NCBI GenBank assembly: GCA_004556165.1
Contig: SFIR01000025.1
Coordinates: forward strand, 1-20,785
Direction: 5' to 3'
DNA length: 20,785 bases
DNA from: Clostridiales bacterium
GTDB taxonomy: Bacteria > Bacillota > Clostridia > Christensenellales > CAG-138
Made by a program: the position numbers and the translations under genes. Below the pieces are notes generated by a model. That model searched no databases and was not told the origin of the DNA. It worked only from the letters and a program-made list of their open reading frames with translations. This document shows positions 14,789 through 20,785 of the stretch, one piece after another (positions within the stretch are counted from its first letter, which is position 1; each line of letters opens with the position of its first letter).

Positions 14789-16279
14789 ATGGAATTATTA
14801 TGGAATGAGTTCGGGGTTCAGCGTCTTGTTTACCGCGGTACGCAGCAGACGCAGATCGAGGGCATGGTACCCCTGCCCGAGGGCAAGCTCAGCGCGGAGC
14901 TTGCGGATTATTCGGCTTCGGTCGAGGTTATATCCTGCCGCGCGGAGGAGAATAAGCTGGCAGTTACCGGCAGTATCGAGGTCACTTCGGTTGCCGTAGG
15001 CGAGGACGGAGGAGTATTCTCATTCGTATCGACATCGGATTTCAGCTGTGAAGCGGAAGCCCCGGGAGTGAATGTCGGAATGAATACCGATGCGCTTGCG
15101 GTGCTGAAGGCGCTTTCGATGCGTCCTGCGGCAAGCGGACAGCTTCTGCTTGAAGCCGTAATTGATATAGAGCTGACCGTCACAAGCGCTGCGCCCATCC
15201 GTGCGCTTTCGGGCATATCGGGGCTCGATGATCTGGAGCTCAGGACAACGGAGGTATCGACGGGCAGAAGGGTCGAGCTTGCCAATGAAACCATCCGCCT
15301 CGGCGAGGAAATCTCATCTGACGGCATCGACGAGGTGCTGAAATACAACTTGCAGCTTTCCGTTAGGGATACAAATATGGAAAACGGCGGAGCCTGCGTC
15401 AGCGGTATGCTTTCGCTCAATGCTCTCTGCCGCAGCAGCGAAGGCGAGATAGTACAGCTCGTGCGCAGCATCCCGTTCCGCGAGACGATAAAGCTGAACG
15501 GCACTGCGGATGAAGTCTATGCCGTCTGCGAGCTCAGGGAAAATTCCGTGCGCTCGCTCGGAACGGAGTTTTCACTGATAGCGGTCGATGCCGATGTCAA
15601 TTTCCGCGTCTTCGGCATGAGAAGGGGTAAGCTCAATATGCCCATCGACGCCTTTTCCCCATCGCTCAATTTTAATTGCCTCCTGGAGCGAATCGAGATA
15701 CTGAATTCCGAGGGCGGCACCTGCGGCCAATTCTCTGTACGCGATAATATCTCCGTACCCGAGGGCTATCCGGATATTTTTACCGCGCTCCACGCTTCCG
15801 CTAATCCTATCGTGACCGGAATACGCTTCGAGGGCGGCAGCATGGAGGCGGAGGGACTGCTCTGCACCCGTTTTGTATACAGAAGCAGCAATAATGCGCT
15901 CCAATCCTTCTCGGAGGATGTGCCGTTCACCATCAGCATGTCCGCGCCTGCCATGGCGGATTTTGCGCGCATCAGGCTCTCCGCACAGCCCAATATCACA
16001 GGCGGCGGCGGACGCACCGCTCAGTTGAGCTTCAGCATCGACGCCTGCGCGGAGTTCTTCGGCGAGATGAAGCTGGATGCCGTTGTCGGCATTGCCGAGA
16101 ACAGCGAAAAAGCAAAGGCCGATTTCGTTCGCGGCATCGTGGTTTATAATGCCTGCGAGGGCGAGACCTTTTTCGATGTCGCAAAGCGCTTCAGAATTTC
16201 GCTCGCTGCGGCGTCAAGCCTCAATGCGGATATAAGGGAACCCTTTAGGAACGGGGAAAGGCTCCTGTTGATAGTATAA
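14789..16279 (+). CDS. sipL: SPOCS (DUF3794) and LysM protein, SipL-like spore coat/cortex morphogenetic protein
   Basis: 496 aa without signal peptide or membrane segment. Most of the chain is beta-rich SPOCS/DUF3794-type repeats, with EAVIDIELTVTS and RSIPFRETI in the first two units, and CNLL-type and DVPFTISM segments in a third. The last 45 residues form a LysM-like domain (ACEGETFFDVAKRFRISLAA to GERLLLIV). This is the layout of clostridial SipL, whose LysM region binds SpoIVA to attach the coat to the forespore. The exact name is inferred from layout, not from a search. ATG 14789 has GGAAAGGA at 14773-14780. It stands alone, with a terminator overlapping its stop. Confidence 0.8.
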   Translation: MELLWNEFGVQRLVYRGTQQTQIEGMVPLPEGKLSAELADYSASVEVISCRAEENKLAVTGSIEVTSVAVGEDGGVFSFVSTSDFSCEAEAPGVNVGMNTDALAVLKALSMRPAASGQLLLEAVIDIELTVTSAAPIRALSGISGLDDLELRTTEVSTGRRVELANETIRLGEEISSDGIDEVLKYNLQLSVRDTNMENGGACVSGMLSLNALCRSSEGEIVQLVRSIPFRETIKLNGTADEVYAVCELRENSVRSLGTEFSLIAVDADVNFRVFGMRRGKLNMPIDAFSPSLNFNCLLERIEILNSEGGTCGQFSVRDNISVPEGYPDIFTALHASANPIVTGIRFEGGSMEAEGLLCTRFVYRSSNNALQSFSEDVPFTISMSAPAMADFARIRLSAQPNITGGGGRTAQLSFSIDACAEFFGEMKLDAVVGIAENSEKAKADFVRGIVVYNACEGETFFDVAKRFRISLAAASSLNADIREPFRNGERLLLIV

Positions 16280-16326
16280 AAAACGGGCAGTATCGGAAAA
16301 TTTCCGGTGCTGCCCGTTTTTGTTTT
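16278..16326. terminator. bidirectional terminator shared by sipL-like gene and minus-strand small RNA
   Basis: Stem CGGGCAG (16284-16290) / CTGCCCG (16310-16316) with an inner CGGAAA / TTTCCG-type stem. It is flanked by A6 at 16278-16283 and T5GT4 after 16316, so it has a U tract in both directions. Confidence 0.85.
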
Positions 16327-16463
16327 CATTTCAAGAGCTCCCCCGCAGGGGCCTCGGCGAGGCACGACTCTCGCCGAGGACATACAAAAGTAAGGAAAGA
16401 AAGGAGAAACCTGAAAATGGCAAATATTCTCTATGGTGAAAACCGATAATCAGTCTCATTTTC
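16278..16463 (-). ncRNA. candidate small RNA, about 185 nt, with CU-rich anti-SD segment
   Basis: A minus-strand transcription unit with no protein gene. The promoter at 16498-16470 predicts a start at about G16463. The RNA would contain: a 5' hairpin with stem GAAAATG / CATTTTC (16463-16457 with 16416-16410 region; up to 10 bp if it starts earlier); an unpaired CU-rich stretch at 16411-16391 including CUCCUUUC; a perfect 10-bp GC hairpin CCTCGGCGAG / CTCGCCGAGG (16379-16352, 8-nt loop); a small CCCC/GGGG hairpin at about 16350-16338; and the terminator at 16316-16278. CUCCUUUC is exactly complementary to GAAAGGAG, the Shine-Dalgarno of argS, ybaB and hpf in this window. The architecture fits a trans-acting regulator. 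No known Rfam family is recognised; it is not 6S-like, since the ends do not pair. Confidence 0.6.
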
Positions 16464-16469
16464 AGGATA

Positions 16470-16498
16470 ATTTTATCACTACAATTCGATGATGTCAA
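16470..16498 (-). promoter_or_regulatory. sigma-A promoter of candidate small RNA
   Basis: Minus strand: TTGACA (16498-16493), exactly 17 nt, TAAAAT (16475-16470) with TGA just upstream (extended -10). It lies between the hpf terminator and the RNA. Confidence 0.8.
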
Positions 16499-16531
16499 TA
16501 CAATTCTGTTATTTTTTTACGCTGCTGACGG

Positions 16532-16569
16532 AAAAAAAGGCTGTATCGGAGCCGAATTCCGATACAGCC
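16532..16569 (-). terminator. intrinsic terminator of hpf
   Basis: Perfect 11-bp stem GGCTGTATCGG / CCGATACAGCC (16569-16559 with 16549-16539), 9-nt loop, and a T7 tail in the minus direction, 15 nt past the hpf stop. Confidence 0.93.
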
Positions 16570-16583
16570 GGCGTTAATATTGC

Positions 16584-17102
16584 TTATTCAGCTTCGATAA
16601 GCCCGTAGTTGCCGTCCTTACGCTTGTAAATGACGTTCATCTCCTCGGTCTCATCATTGGTGAAGACGAAGAAGCTGTGACCCAAAAGCTCCATCTGAAG
16701 CGCTGCTTCTTCAACGCTCATGGGCTTCATGCTGAAGCGCTTTACCCTGACGATGTGAGGTTCATCGTCATCCTCATCATCATAATCGTATTCGTCGGGC
16801 TCATCCTCGTAGCGAAGGGCTTTTTCAAGCTTTGTCCTGTGATGACGTATCTGCTTTTCGAGCCTTGCAACTACATTGTCTATGCCGGCATACATATCGC
16901 CGCATTCCTCTTCGCCGCGGATAATACCGCCTGCGTAGGCAATGGTCACTTCAATGATGTGCCGATTCTTCTCAACTGACATCGTTACCTGAACTTCGGT
17001 ATCGGAGGGGAAATAACGATCCAACTTTGCGAGCTTCTTTTCTGCCATCTCCCGCAGTGCGTCGGAAACCTCAATGTTTTTTCCGGTATAAGTGATCTTC
17101 AT
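16584..17102 (-). CDS. hpf: long-form ribosome hibernation promoting factor
   Basis: 172 aa. N-terminal S30AE domain (about 1-100: MKITYTGKNIEVSDALREMA, VEKNRHIIEVTI) binds the 30S mRNA/tRNA channel. An acidic linker (DEYDYDDEDDDE, about 109-120) joins the C-terminal dimerisation domain (LQMELLGHSFFVF, YKRKDGNYGLIE). The long form brings two 70S ribosomes together as inactive 100S dimers in stationary phase. ATG 17102 is chosen because GAAAGGAG (17118-17111) precedes it; 15 in-frame upstream codons are ignored. It has its own promoter, a 7-bp leader hairpin (17127-17143, GAGCGGA / TCCGCTC) and its own terminator. Confidence 0.96.
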   Translation of the reverse strand: MKITYTGKNIEVSDALREMAEKKLAKLDRYFPSDTEVQVTMSVEKNRHIIEVTIAYAGGIIRGEEECGDMYAGIDNVVARLEKQIRHHRTKLEKALRYEDEPDEYDYDDEDDDEPHIVRVKRFSMKPMSVEEAALQMELLGHSFFVFTNDETEEMNVIYKRKDGNYGLIEAE

Positions 17103-17158
17103 ACCTTTGGCTCCTTTCATTATAGAGAGCGGAAGCTCCGCTCCCATTTGTTGTTTAT

Positions 17159-17187
17159 ATTATATCAAAGCTATGGTATAATTGCAA
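17159..17187 (-). promoter_or_regulatory. sigma-A promoter of hpf
   Basis: Minus strand: TTGCAA (17187-17182), 17 nt, TATAAT (17164-17159) with extended TGA. The predicted start is near 17152, so the leader is about 50 nt. Confidence 0.85.
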
Positions 17188-17229
17188 CACCCAGTGCGGC
17201 AATTTTGGCCTAAAGAGCATATCTGTGGG

Positions 17230-18873
17230 TCAATAGACATCCATTCTGAGCATGTATAGGACGAGATAGCTCAGGTGTATTATGCCCATTATGCCCACAA
17301 GCGTAATCTCCCCGGAGCGTTTTTTCGGTATAAGGGCGATCGCGGCGATGAGGGGCAGCAGGACGGAGAGATACCGTACCGCCGAGAGCAGCCATGTGCA
17401 GCCCATCGCTACCACAAAATAGAAAATGAAGAATACCGAGTAGCTGACGGGGAGCTCCCTTGCCTTTTTAAGATAGATTTCAAGCGAAAGGAAACAGGAA
17501 AGAATCGTAATGTATCCAAGGACGAGAGCCGTGCGCAGCTTTCCACGTTCGAGCCAGACGAGCGAATAATTCCACATATAGCGCGGAGTATTGAAGAAAT
17601 ACCCTATGCTCTGATTCCAATGGGATTCCTGATATTCAAGGAACATTAAGGCATTGCCGGTAACGACCTTATTGATAAGCAGGTACCCGAGCGTACCGAG
17701 CACGGAAGTGATGAGCGAGCATATGGATTCAATAATGAAGGAAGCCTTCAGCTCATGCTTTTTAGCTCTACCGACAAAATCACCCACTATACATACTCCG
17801 AGCGGCACGGCAAGCAGCACGCCCACCGAGCGAGTAAAGCCCGCAAGCGCCGCGAAAATGCCGGCGAAAAGGTATTCCCTTTTTCTCATGAACAGGAAGA
17901 AGCAGCAGAGCAGCAGCGCAAACAGCGGCTCGCTCATTGCGGAATTCATGAATACCGCTCCGGGCATCAGAAGGAAGACTATCGCACCGAGGAAGGCTTT
18001 GCGCTCGGGAAGATCCAATCGAAGCGTCTTATAGAAAAGCCCTGCGGCAAAGCAGCTGAAGATGGTATTCAGAAGCTGTGCGGAGATAAAGCTGTTGTGT
18101 ATGGCAAAGTTTGCAAGGCGTATCAGCAGGGGGAACAGCGGAAAAAAGACGATGAGGAGCTTATCATCGCCCGTGGCCGTGTACCAATTCTCCGCAATAT
18201 TCAGATAGTGGTTGCAGTCCGTATTGCCCTTCATCCAGGCTTCCTGCCATGCTTTTAAGAGGTTTGAGGAACAGTCCCTTGCCAGCGAATAAATTAAAAT
18301 GCCCAAAAAGGCCGTAACAACACGGATGCCGAGGGCAATAAGCACCACAAGCCAGAACCTGTTGACTTTATTTGCGCGTACTCCGAAATCATAGGCGGTT
18401 CTTCCGGAAAAGCAGCGGACGAGCTTGGGAGTGATGGAATAAAGGATGAGCGTAAAGAGTATCGCCGTGAGGGATGCGAGAAGCTCCGCCAAAAACCCAT
18501 CGGAAGTCTTATAAAAAACGAGATGGAGGATGTATAAAACGCTCAGAACAATTACCGAGCAGAGATCAAGAATCTCGATCTTATGCCTGTCAAAAGGCCC
18601 GAGACGCAGGCAGAGAAGCTGCTTTGCAAGCACGAAGGCTCCGGCCAAACAGGTTAAAGCCGCAAAAAACACGGGCACGCTGCCGAAGCTTGATCGCGCA
18701 TAGCGGCAGTAAACAAGCCCCATGATGAGGATGAATACGGCGCGGAGTATGTCCGCTGCGGTATCGACCTTGCTTGGACGGGTCATATCCGAGCCAGGCA
18801 TATCGAAAACCGGCTCGGTGCAGGTGCAGGGCTCCGTTTCCTGTATGATAGTGGTTTCTTGAGTATTATCCAT
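17230..18873 (-). CDS. polytopic membrane glycosyltransferase, PIG-V/GT-C-like
   Basis: 547 aa with about a dozen hydrophobic segments. Residues 1-38 are polar and cytosolic-looking (includes EPCTCTEP). About 40-150 hold four membrane segments. The GT-C-like part starts near 172: first loop TDCNHYLNIAENWY (Asp219, position of the metal/donor acidic residue in such enzymes), FFPLFPLLIR (243-252), MSEPLFALLL (about 313-322) and LAGFTRSVGVLL. These resemble bacterial PIG-V-type mannosyltransferases, which use polyprenyl-phosphate sugars at the outer membrane face. Donor and acceptor are unknown. It starts 9 nt after the stop of the upstream PGT-GT4 gene, so the two form an operon for surface glycan assembly. 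No strong terminator follows. Confidence 0.7.
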   Translation of the reverse strand: MDNTQETTIIQETEPCTCTEPVFDMPGSDMTRPSKVDTAADILRAVFILIMGLVYCRYARSSFGSVPVFFAALTCLAGAFVLAKQLLCLRLGPFDRHKIEILDLCSVIVLSVLYILHLVFYKTSDGFLAELLASLTAILFTLILYSITPKLVRCFSGRTAYDFGVRANKVNRFWLVVLIALGIRVVTAFLGILIYSLARDCSSNLLKAWQEAWMKGNTDCNHYLNIAENWYTATGDDKLLIVFFPLFPLLIRLANFAIHNSFISAQLLNTIFSCFAAGLFYKTLRLDLPERKAFLGAIVFLLMPGAVFMNSAMSEPLFALLLCCFFLFMRKREYLFAGIFAALAGFTRSVGVLLAVPLGVCIVGDFVGRAKKHELKASFIIESICSLITSVLGTLGYLLINKVVTGNALMFLEYQESHWNQSIGYFFNTPRYMWNYSLVWLERGKLRTALVLGYITILSCFLSLEIYLKKARELPVSYSVFFIFYFVVAMGCTWLLSAVRYLSVLLPLIAAIALIPKKRSGEITLVGIMGIIHLSYLVLYMLRMDVY

Positions 18874-18882
18874 AAAAATCGG

Positions 18883-20601
18883 TCAAGCAAGCAGCACACT
18901 TACGGTCTTACTTACAATATCCTCCTTATCGAATTCATTTTTTATCTTCTCATGCCCTGCTGCGCCCATGGCTTCACGGGCAGCTCTTGGCATATTGATA
19001 AAGGCTTTCAGCTTTTCATACAGCGATTCGGCATCCCGAACGGGCACCAAAAAACCGGTCCTTCCGTCGTTGACCGCTTCACGGCAGCCGGGGATATCGC
19101 TTGTGATGAGCGGACGCGCCATTGCCGCAGCTTCAAGGAGGACATTGCTCATGCCCTCATGGTAGCTTGGCAGAACTACGCAGTCACAGGCGGCGTAATA
19201 GGGTATCGGGTCCGTCTGAAACCCGTGGAAGACGGCTATCCCCTGTTCTGTAAGAGCCGTAACCTCGCTTTCGTATTCGTCCTCGAAAAAGCCCACGAGG
19301 TCAAGCACGAAATCGAAGCCCTCATTATTGAGCCTCCGCACGGCGGAGAACAGCTCATCAATGCCCTTCTCACGCATTATTCTTCCGAGATACAGAAAAT
19401 GAACCCGTTCGTTTTCGGGATATGCGGTTTTTCCATAGGTTTTGAGGTTGACGCCCGCACCGTGCAGAACGACCTGCTTATCCTCGGTCAGTATCCTCCT
19501 GTCACGGAATTCACGGGCATTGACCTCATTTTCAAAGAATACCTTTGAAACCCCTTTGAATGCGTATTTATACAGCTTTGTAACGAAGGAAGCAAGCATT
19601 TTTTTCTGAAAAGCCGTGCCGAGGCCCTGCACGTTCGCAAAATACTTGATTTTAAGCTTGCGGCAGGCTATGCCGGCATAGATATTGGGCTTGATGGAAT
19701 AGGTAATGACGAATTCGGGCTGCTCAGCGCGGAGCAGCTTTTTATATGTCCTTATCAGCTTAATATCGTGAATGGGGTTCATTCCCCTGCGCTCGATGGG
19801 AGTATTGATTGTCTTGATCCCGAGGGAAGCAATATCATCCTCATGCCCGACGAACGGAGTCAGGACGGTTATATCGTGGGATTTCAGCAGCTCCTCCATC
19901 AGCTCGCGGCGGAAGCGCCAGAGCATATAGGAATGATTGGTAATGATAACGACCCGGCGCTTCTTTTCGTGCATCGCGCCCGTGCCGCCCTCAACAACGC
20001 CGTCTGCCTTGGCAACGGCGAGGAAGGTTCCGAAAAAACACCTGATATCGAGGGCAAAGCTCATATTCTCGACATAGTAACCGTCCAGCTTTGCCTTGTC
20101 GGGTATCTCAAGCTCGTCGCGTCCGTGTATCTGCGCCCAGCCTGTAAGCCCGGGCTTGATGGAATTTGCGCCGTATTTATTGCGCTCGGCTATGAGGTCG
20201 TATTGGTTCCAAAGCGCAGGACGAGGCCCCACGATAGCCATATCCTCCTTCAGAATATTGAATATCTGCGGAAGCTCATCGAGCGAGGTCTTTCTCAGAA
20301 AACGCCCGACCTTTGTGATGTATTTATCGGGGTCGGATAAGAGATGCGTGGGCGTATCGTGCGGAGTGTCGAGGCGCATACTGCGGAATTTATAGAGCAT
20401 AAAGAGCTTTTCATCGCGCCCGACGCGCTTCTGAGAAAAGAGCACCGGCGCCTTTATGCCGTCCTCAATCTTGATTGCGATGACGATACCGAGGAATAGA
20501 GGGGACAGCAGAATAAGCCCCAAAAGTGCGAGAACCGTATCAATACAGGTCTTGAAGACTATGTAAATATTGTGTTCCTTATATTTAACCTTTTCGCTCA
20601 T
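18883..20601 (-). CDS. fused monotopic phosphoglycosyl transferase and GT4 glycosyltransferase
   Basis: 572 aa with two enzymes in one chain. Residues 1-205 are a bacterial sugar transferase (PF02397): re-entrant membrane helix about 18-43, VLFSQKRVGRDEKLFMLYKFRSM, catalytic Asp108-Glu109 in SLDELPQ, and GPRP 125-128. This type moves a sugar phosphate from UDP-sugar to undecaprenyl phosphate. Residues about 210-572 are a GT-B fold, family GT4 (VVIITNHSYMLWRFR, LYLGRIMREKGIDEL, and the E-x7-E motif in HEGMSNVLLEAA). It resembles PglA/CapM-type enzymes that add the second sugar. A short linker, VVEGGTGAMHEKKR, joins them; Met210 (codon 19974-19972) could be an old start. SD GGAGGG is 4-9 nt before ATG 20601. 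Likely steps one and two of lipid-linked glycan synthesis; the sugars are unknown. Confidence 0.9.
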   Translation of the reverse strand: MSEKVKYKEHNIYIVFKTCIDTVLALLGLILLSPLFLGIVIAIKIEDGIKAPVLFSQKRVGRDEKLFMLYKFRSMRLDTPHDTPTHLLSDPDKYITKVGRFLRKTSLDELPQIFNILKEDMAIVGPRPALWNQYDLIAERNKYGANSIKPGLTGWAQIHGRDELEIPDKAKLDGYYVENMSFALDIRCFFGTFLAVAKADGVVEGGTGAMHEKKRRVVIITNHSYMLWRFRRELMEELLKSHDITVLTPFVGHEDDIASLGIKTINTPIERRGMNPIHDIKLIRTYKKLLRAEQPEFVITYSIKPNIYAGIACRKLKIKYFANVQGLGTAFQKKMLASFVTKLYKYAFKGVSKVFFENEVNAREFRDRRILTEDKQVVLHGAGVNLKTYGKTAYPENERVHFLYLGRIMREKGIDELFSAVRRLNNEGFDFVLDLVGFFEDEYESEVTALTEQGIAVFHGFQTDPIPYYAACDCVVLPSYHEGMSNVLLEAAAMARPLITSDIPGCREAVNDGRTGFLVPVRDAESLYEKLKAFINMPRAAREAMGAAGHEKIKNEFDKEDIVSKTVSVLLA

Positions 20602-20632
20602 ATGCCCTCCGCAGAAAATCAGGAGTAATAAG

Positions 20633-20661
20633 ATTATAGCATAGAAATGCGGCGATGTACA
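20633..20661 (-). promoter_or_regulatory. probable extended -10 promoter of the glycan operon
   Basis: Minus strand: TATAAT (20638-20633) preceded by TGC (extended -10). The -35 candidate TGTACA (20661-20656), at 17 nt, is weak. Confidence 0.6.
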
Positions 20662-20696
20662 CTAAAACATATGCATTCGCTTTCCGAGGTAAGTTG

Positions 20697-20785
20697 TATA
20701 ATTAAGTGTCCAAAATAAAAAAAGGATAGCTCCATAGCGAAAAGCCTGCTACAATGTAAATTGGCAAAAAACAAGAAAGGAGGCC
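20697..20785 (+). other. AT-rich segment with ribosome binding site for a gene beyond the window
   Basis: Composition turns AT-rich after about 20690. There are -10-like hexamers TATAAT (20697-20702) and TACAAT (20750-20755, with TGC before it), neither with a good -35. The window ends in GAAAGGAGG (20775-20783), a near-perfect Shine-Dalgarno, so a plus-strand gene must start within about 10 nt past the edge. Its identity is unknown; the look of the segment would also fit the end of an insertion sequence. Confidence 0.55.

Noticed and set aside
16417..16449. Ten-codon open frame on the plus strand with a strong GAAAGGAG upstream
   Set aside because: It is the complement of the CU-rich segment and 5' hairpin loop of the candidate small RNA; a minus-strand promoter and terminator explain the region better, and there is no clear plus-strand promoter.
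16278..16463. 6S RNA as identity of the small RNA
   Set aside because: The 5' and 3' ends do not pair into one long interrupted hairpin; it has separate hairpins and a standalone terminator.

Overview
The window looks like chromosomal DNA of a spore-forming Clostridia-type Firmicute, probably an uncultured gut-type lineage. GC content is about one half by eye. The evidence is strong Shine-Dalgarno sites (often GAAAGGAG or AGGAGG), a SipL-like SPOCS/LysM spore protein, a paired GlgC/GlgD glycogen synthesis system, ThyX in place of ThyA, long-form HPF, and many intrinsic terminators. The genus cannot be named from the sequence alone.

Layout. (1) 46-2320: a glycogen phosphorylase gene broken by an internal deletion plus frameshift. 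(2) 2447-3013, minus strand: two tRNA units with clear promoters and terminators, tRNA-Lys(CTT) and then initiator Met plus elongator Met. A short CTTC/GAAG palindrome array lies between the units, and a small coding-like remnant lies beyond tRNA-Met. (3) 3066-4851, minus strand: a YebC-family protein and a membrane-anchored sortase whose promoter implies a leaderless mRNA. (4) 4864-6704: argS. (5) 6706-6946: a tandem array of hairpin-rich repeats. (6) 7028-9274: prfB, with its programmed +1 frameshift but a UAA stop at the shift site, then ybaB and recR. (7) 9411-14630: one apparent operon with tight gaps, from a consensus promoter to a strong terminator. It holds a TSCPD protein, a SpoU-type rRNA methyltransferase, a TetR regulator, dCMP deaminase, ThyX, GlgC and GlgD. 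(8) 14713-16279: the sipL-like gene. (9) 16278-16498, minus strand: an unannotated small RNA gene candidate with promoter, CU-rich anti-SD segment, hairpins and terminator. (10) 16532-17187, minus: long HPF. (11) 17230-20661, minus: a two-gene glycan unit, a fused phosphoglycosyl transferase/GT4 followed by a PIG-V/GT-C-like membrane glycosyltransferase. (12) The right edge carries an AT-rich stretch ending in a perfect ribosome binding site for a gene outside the window.

How the genes work together. GlgC/GlgD make ADP-glucose for glycogen, while the broken GlgP would have degraded it. dCMP deaminase and ThyX form a dCMP to dUMP to dTMP route. RF2, ArgRS, the tRNAs, YebC, HPF and the rRNA methyltransferase are translation genes. 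The fused PGT-GT4 would start and extend a lipid-linked glycan, with the GT-C-like protein as a likely later step. The observations most worth following up are the candidate small RNA at 16278-16463, the UAA-type prfB recoding site, the 6706-6946 repeat array, the PGT-GT4 fusion and the leaderless sortase promoter.
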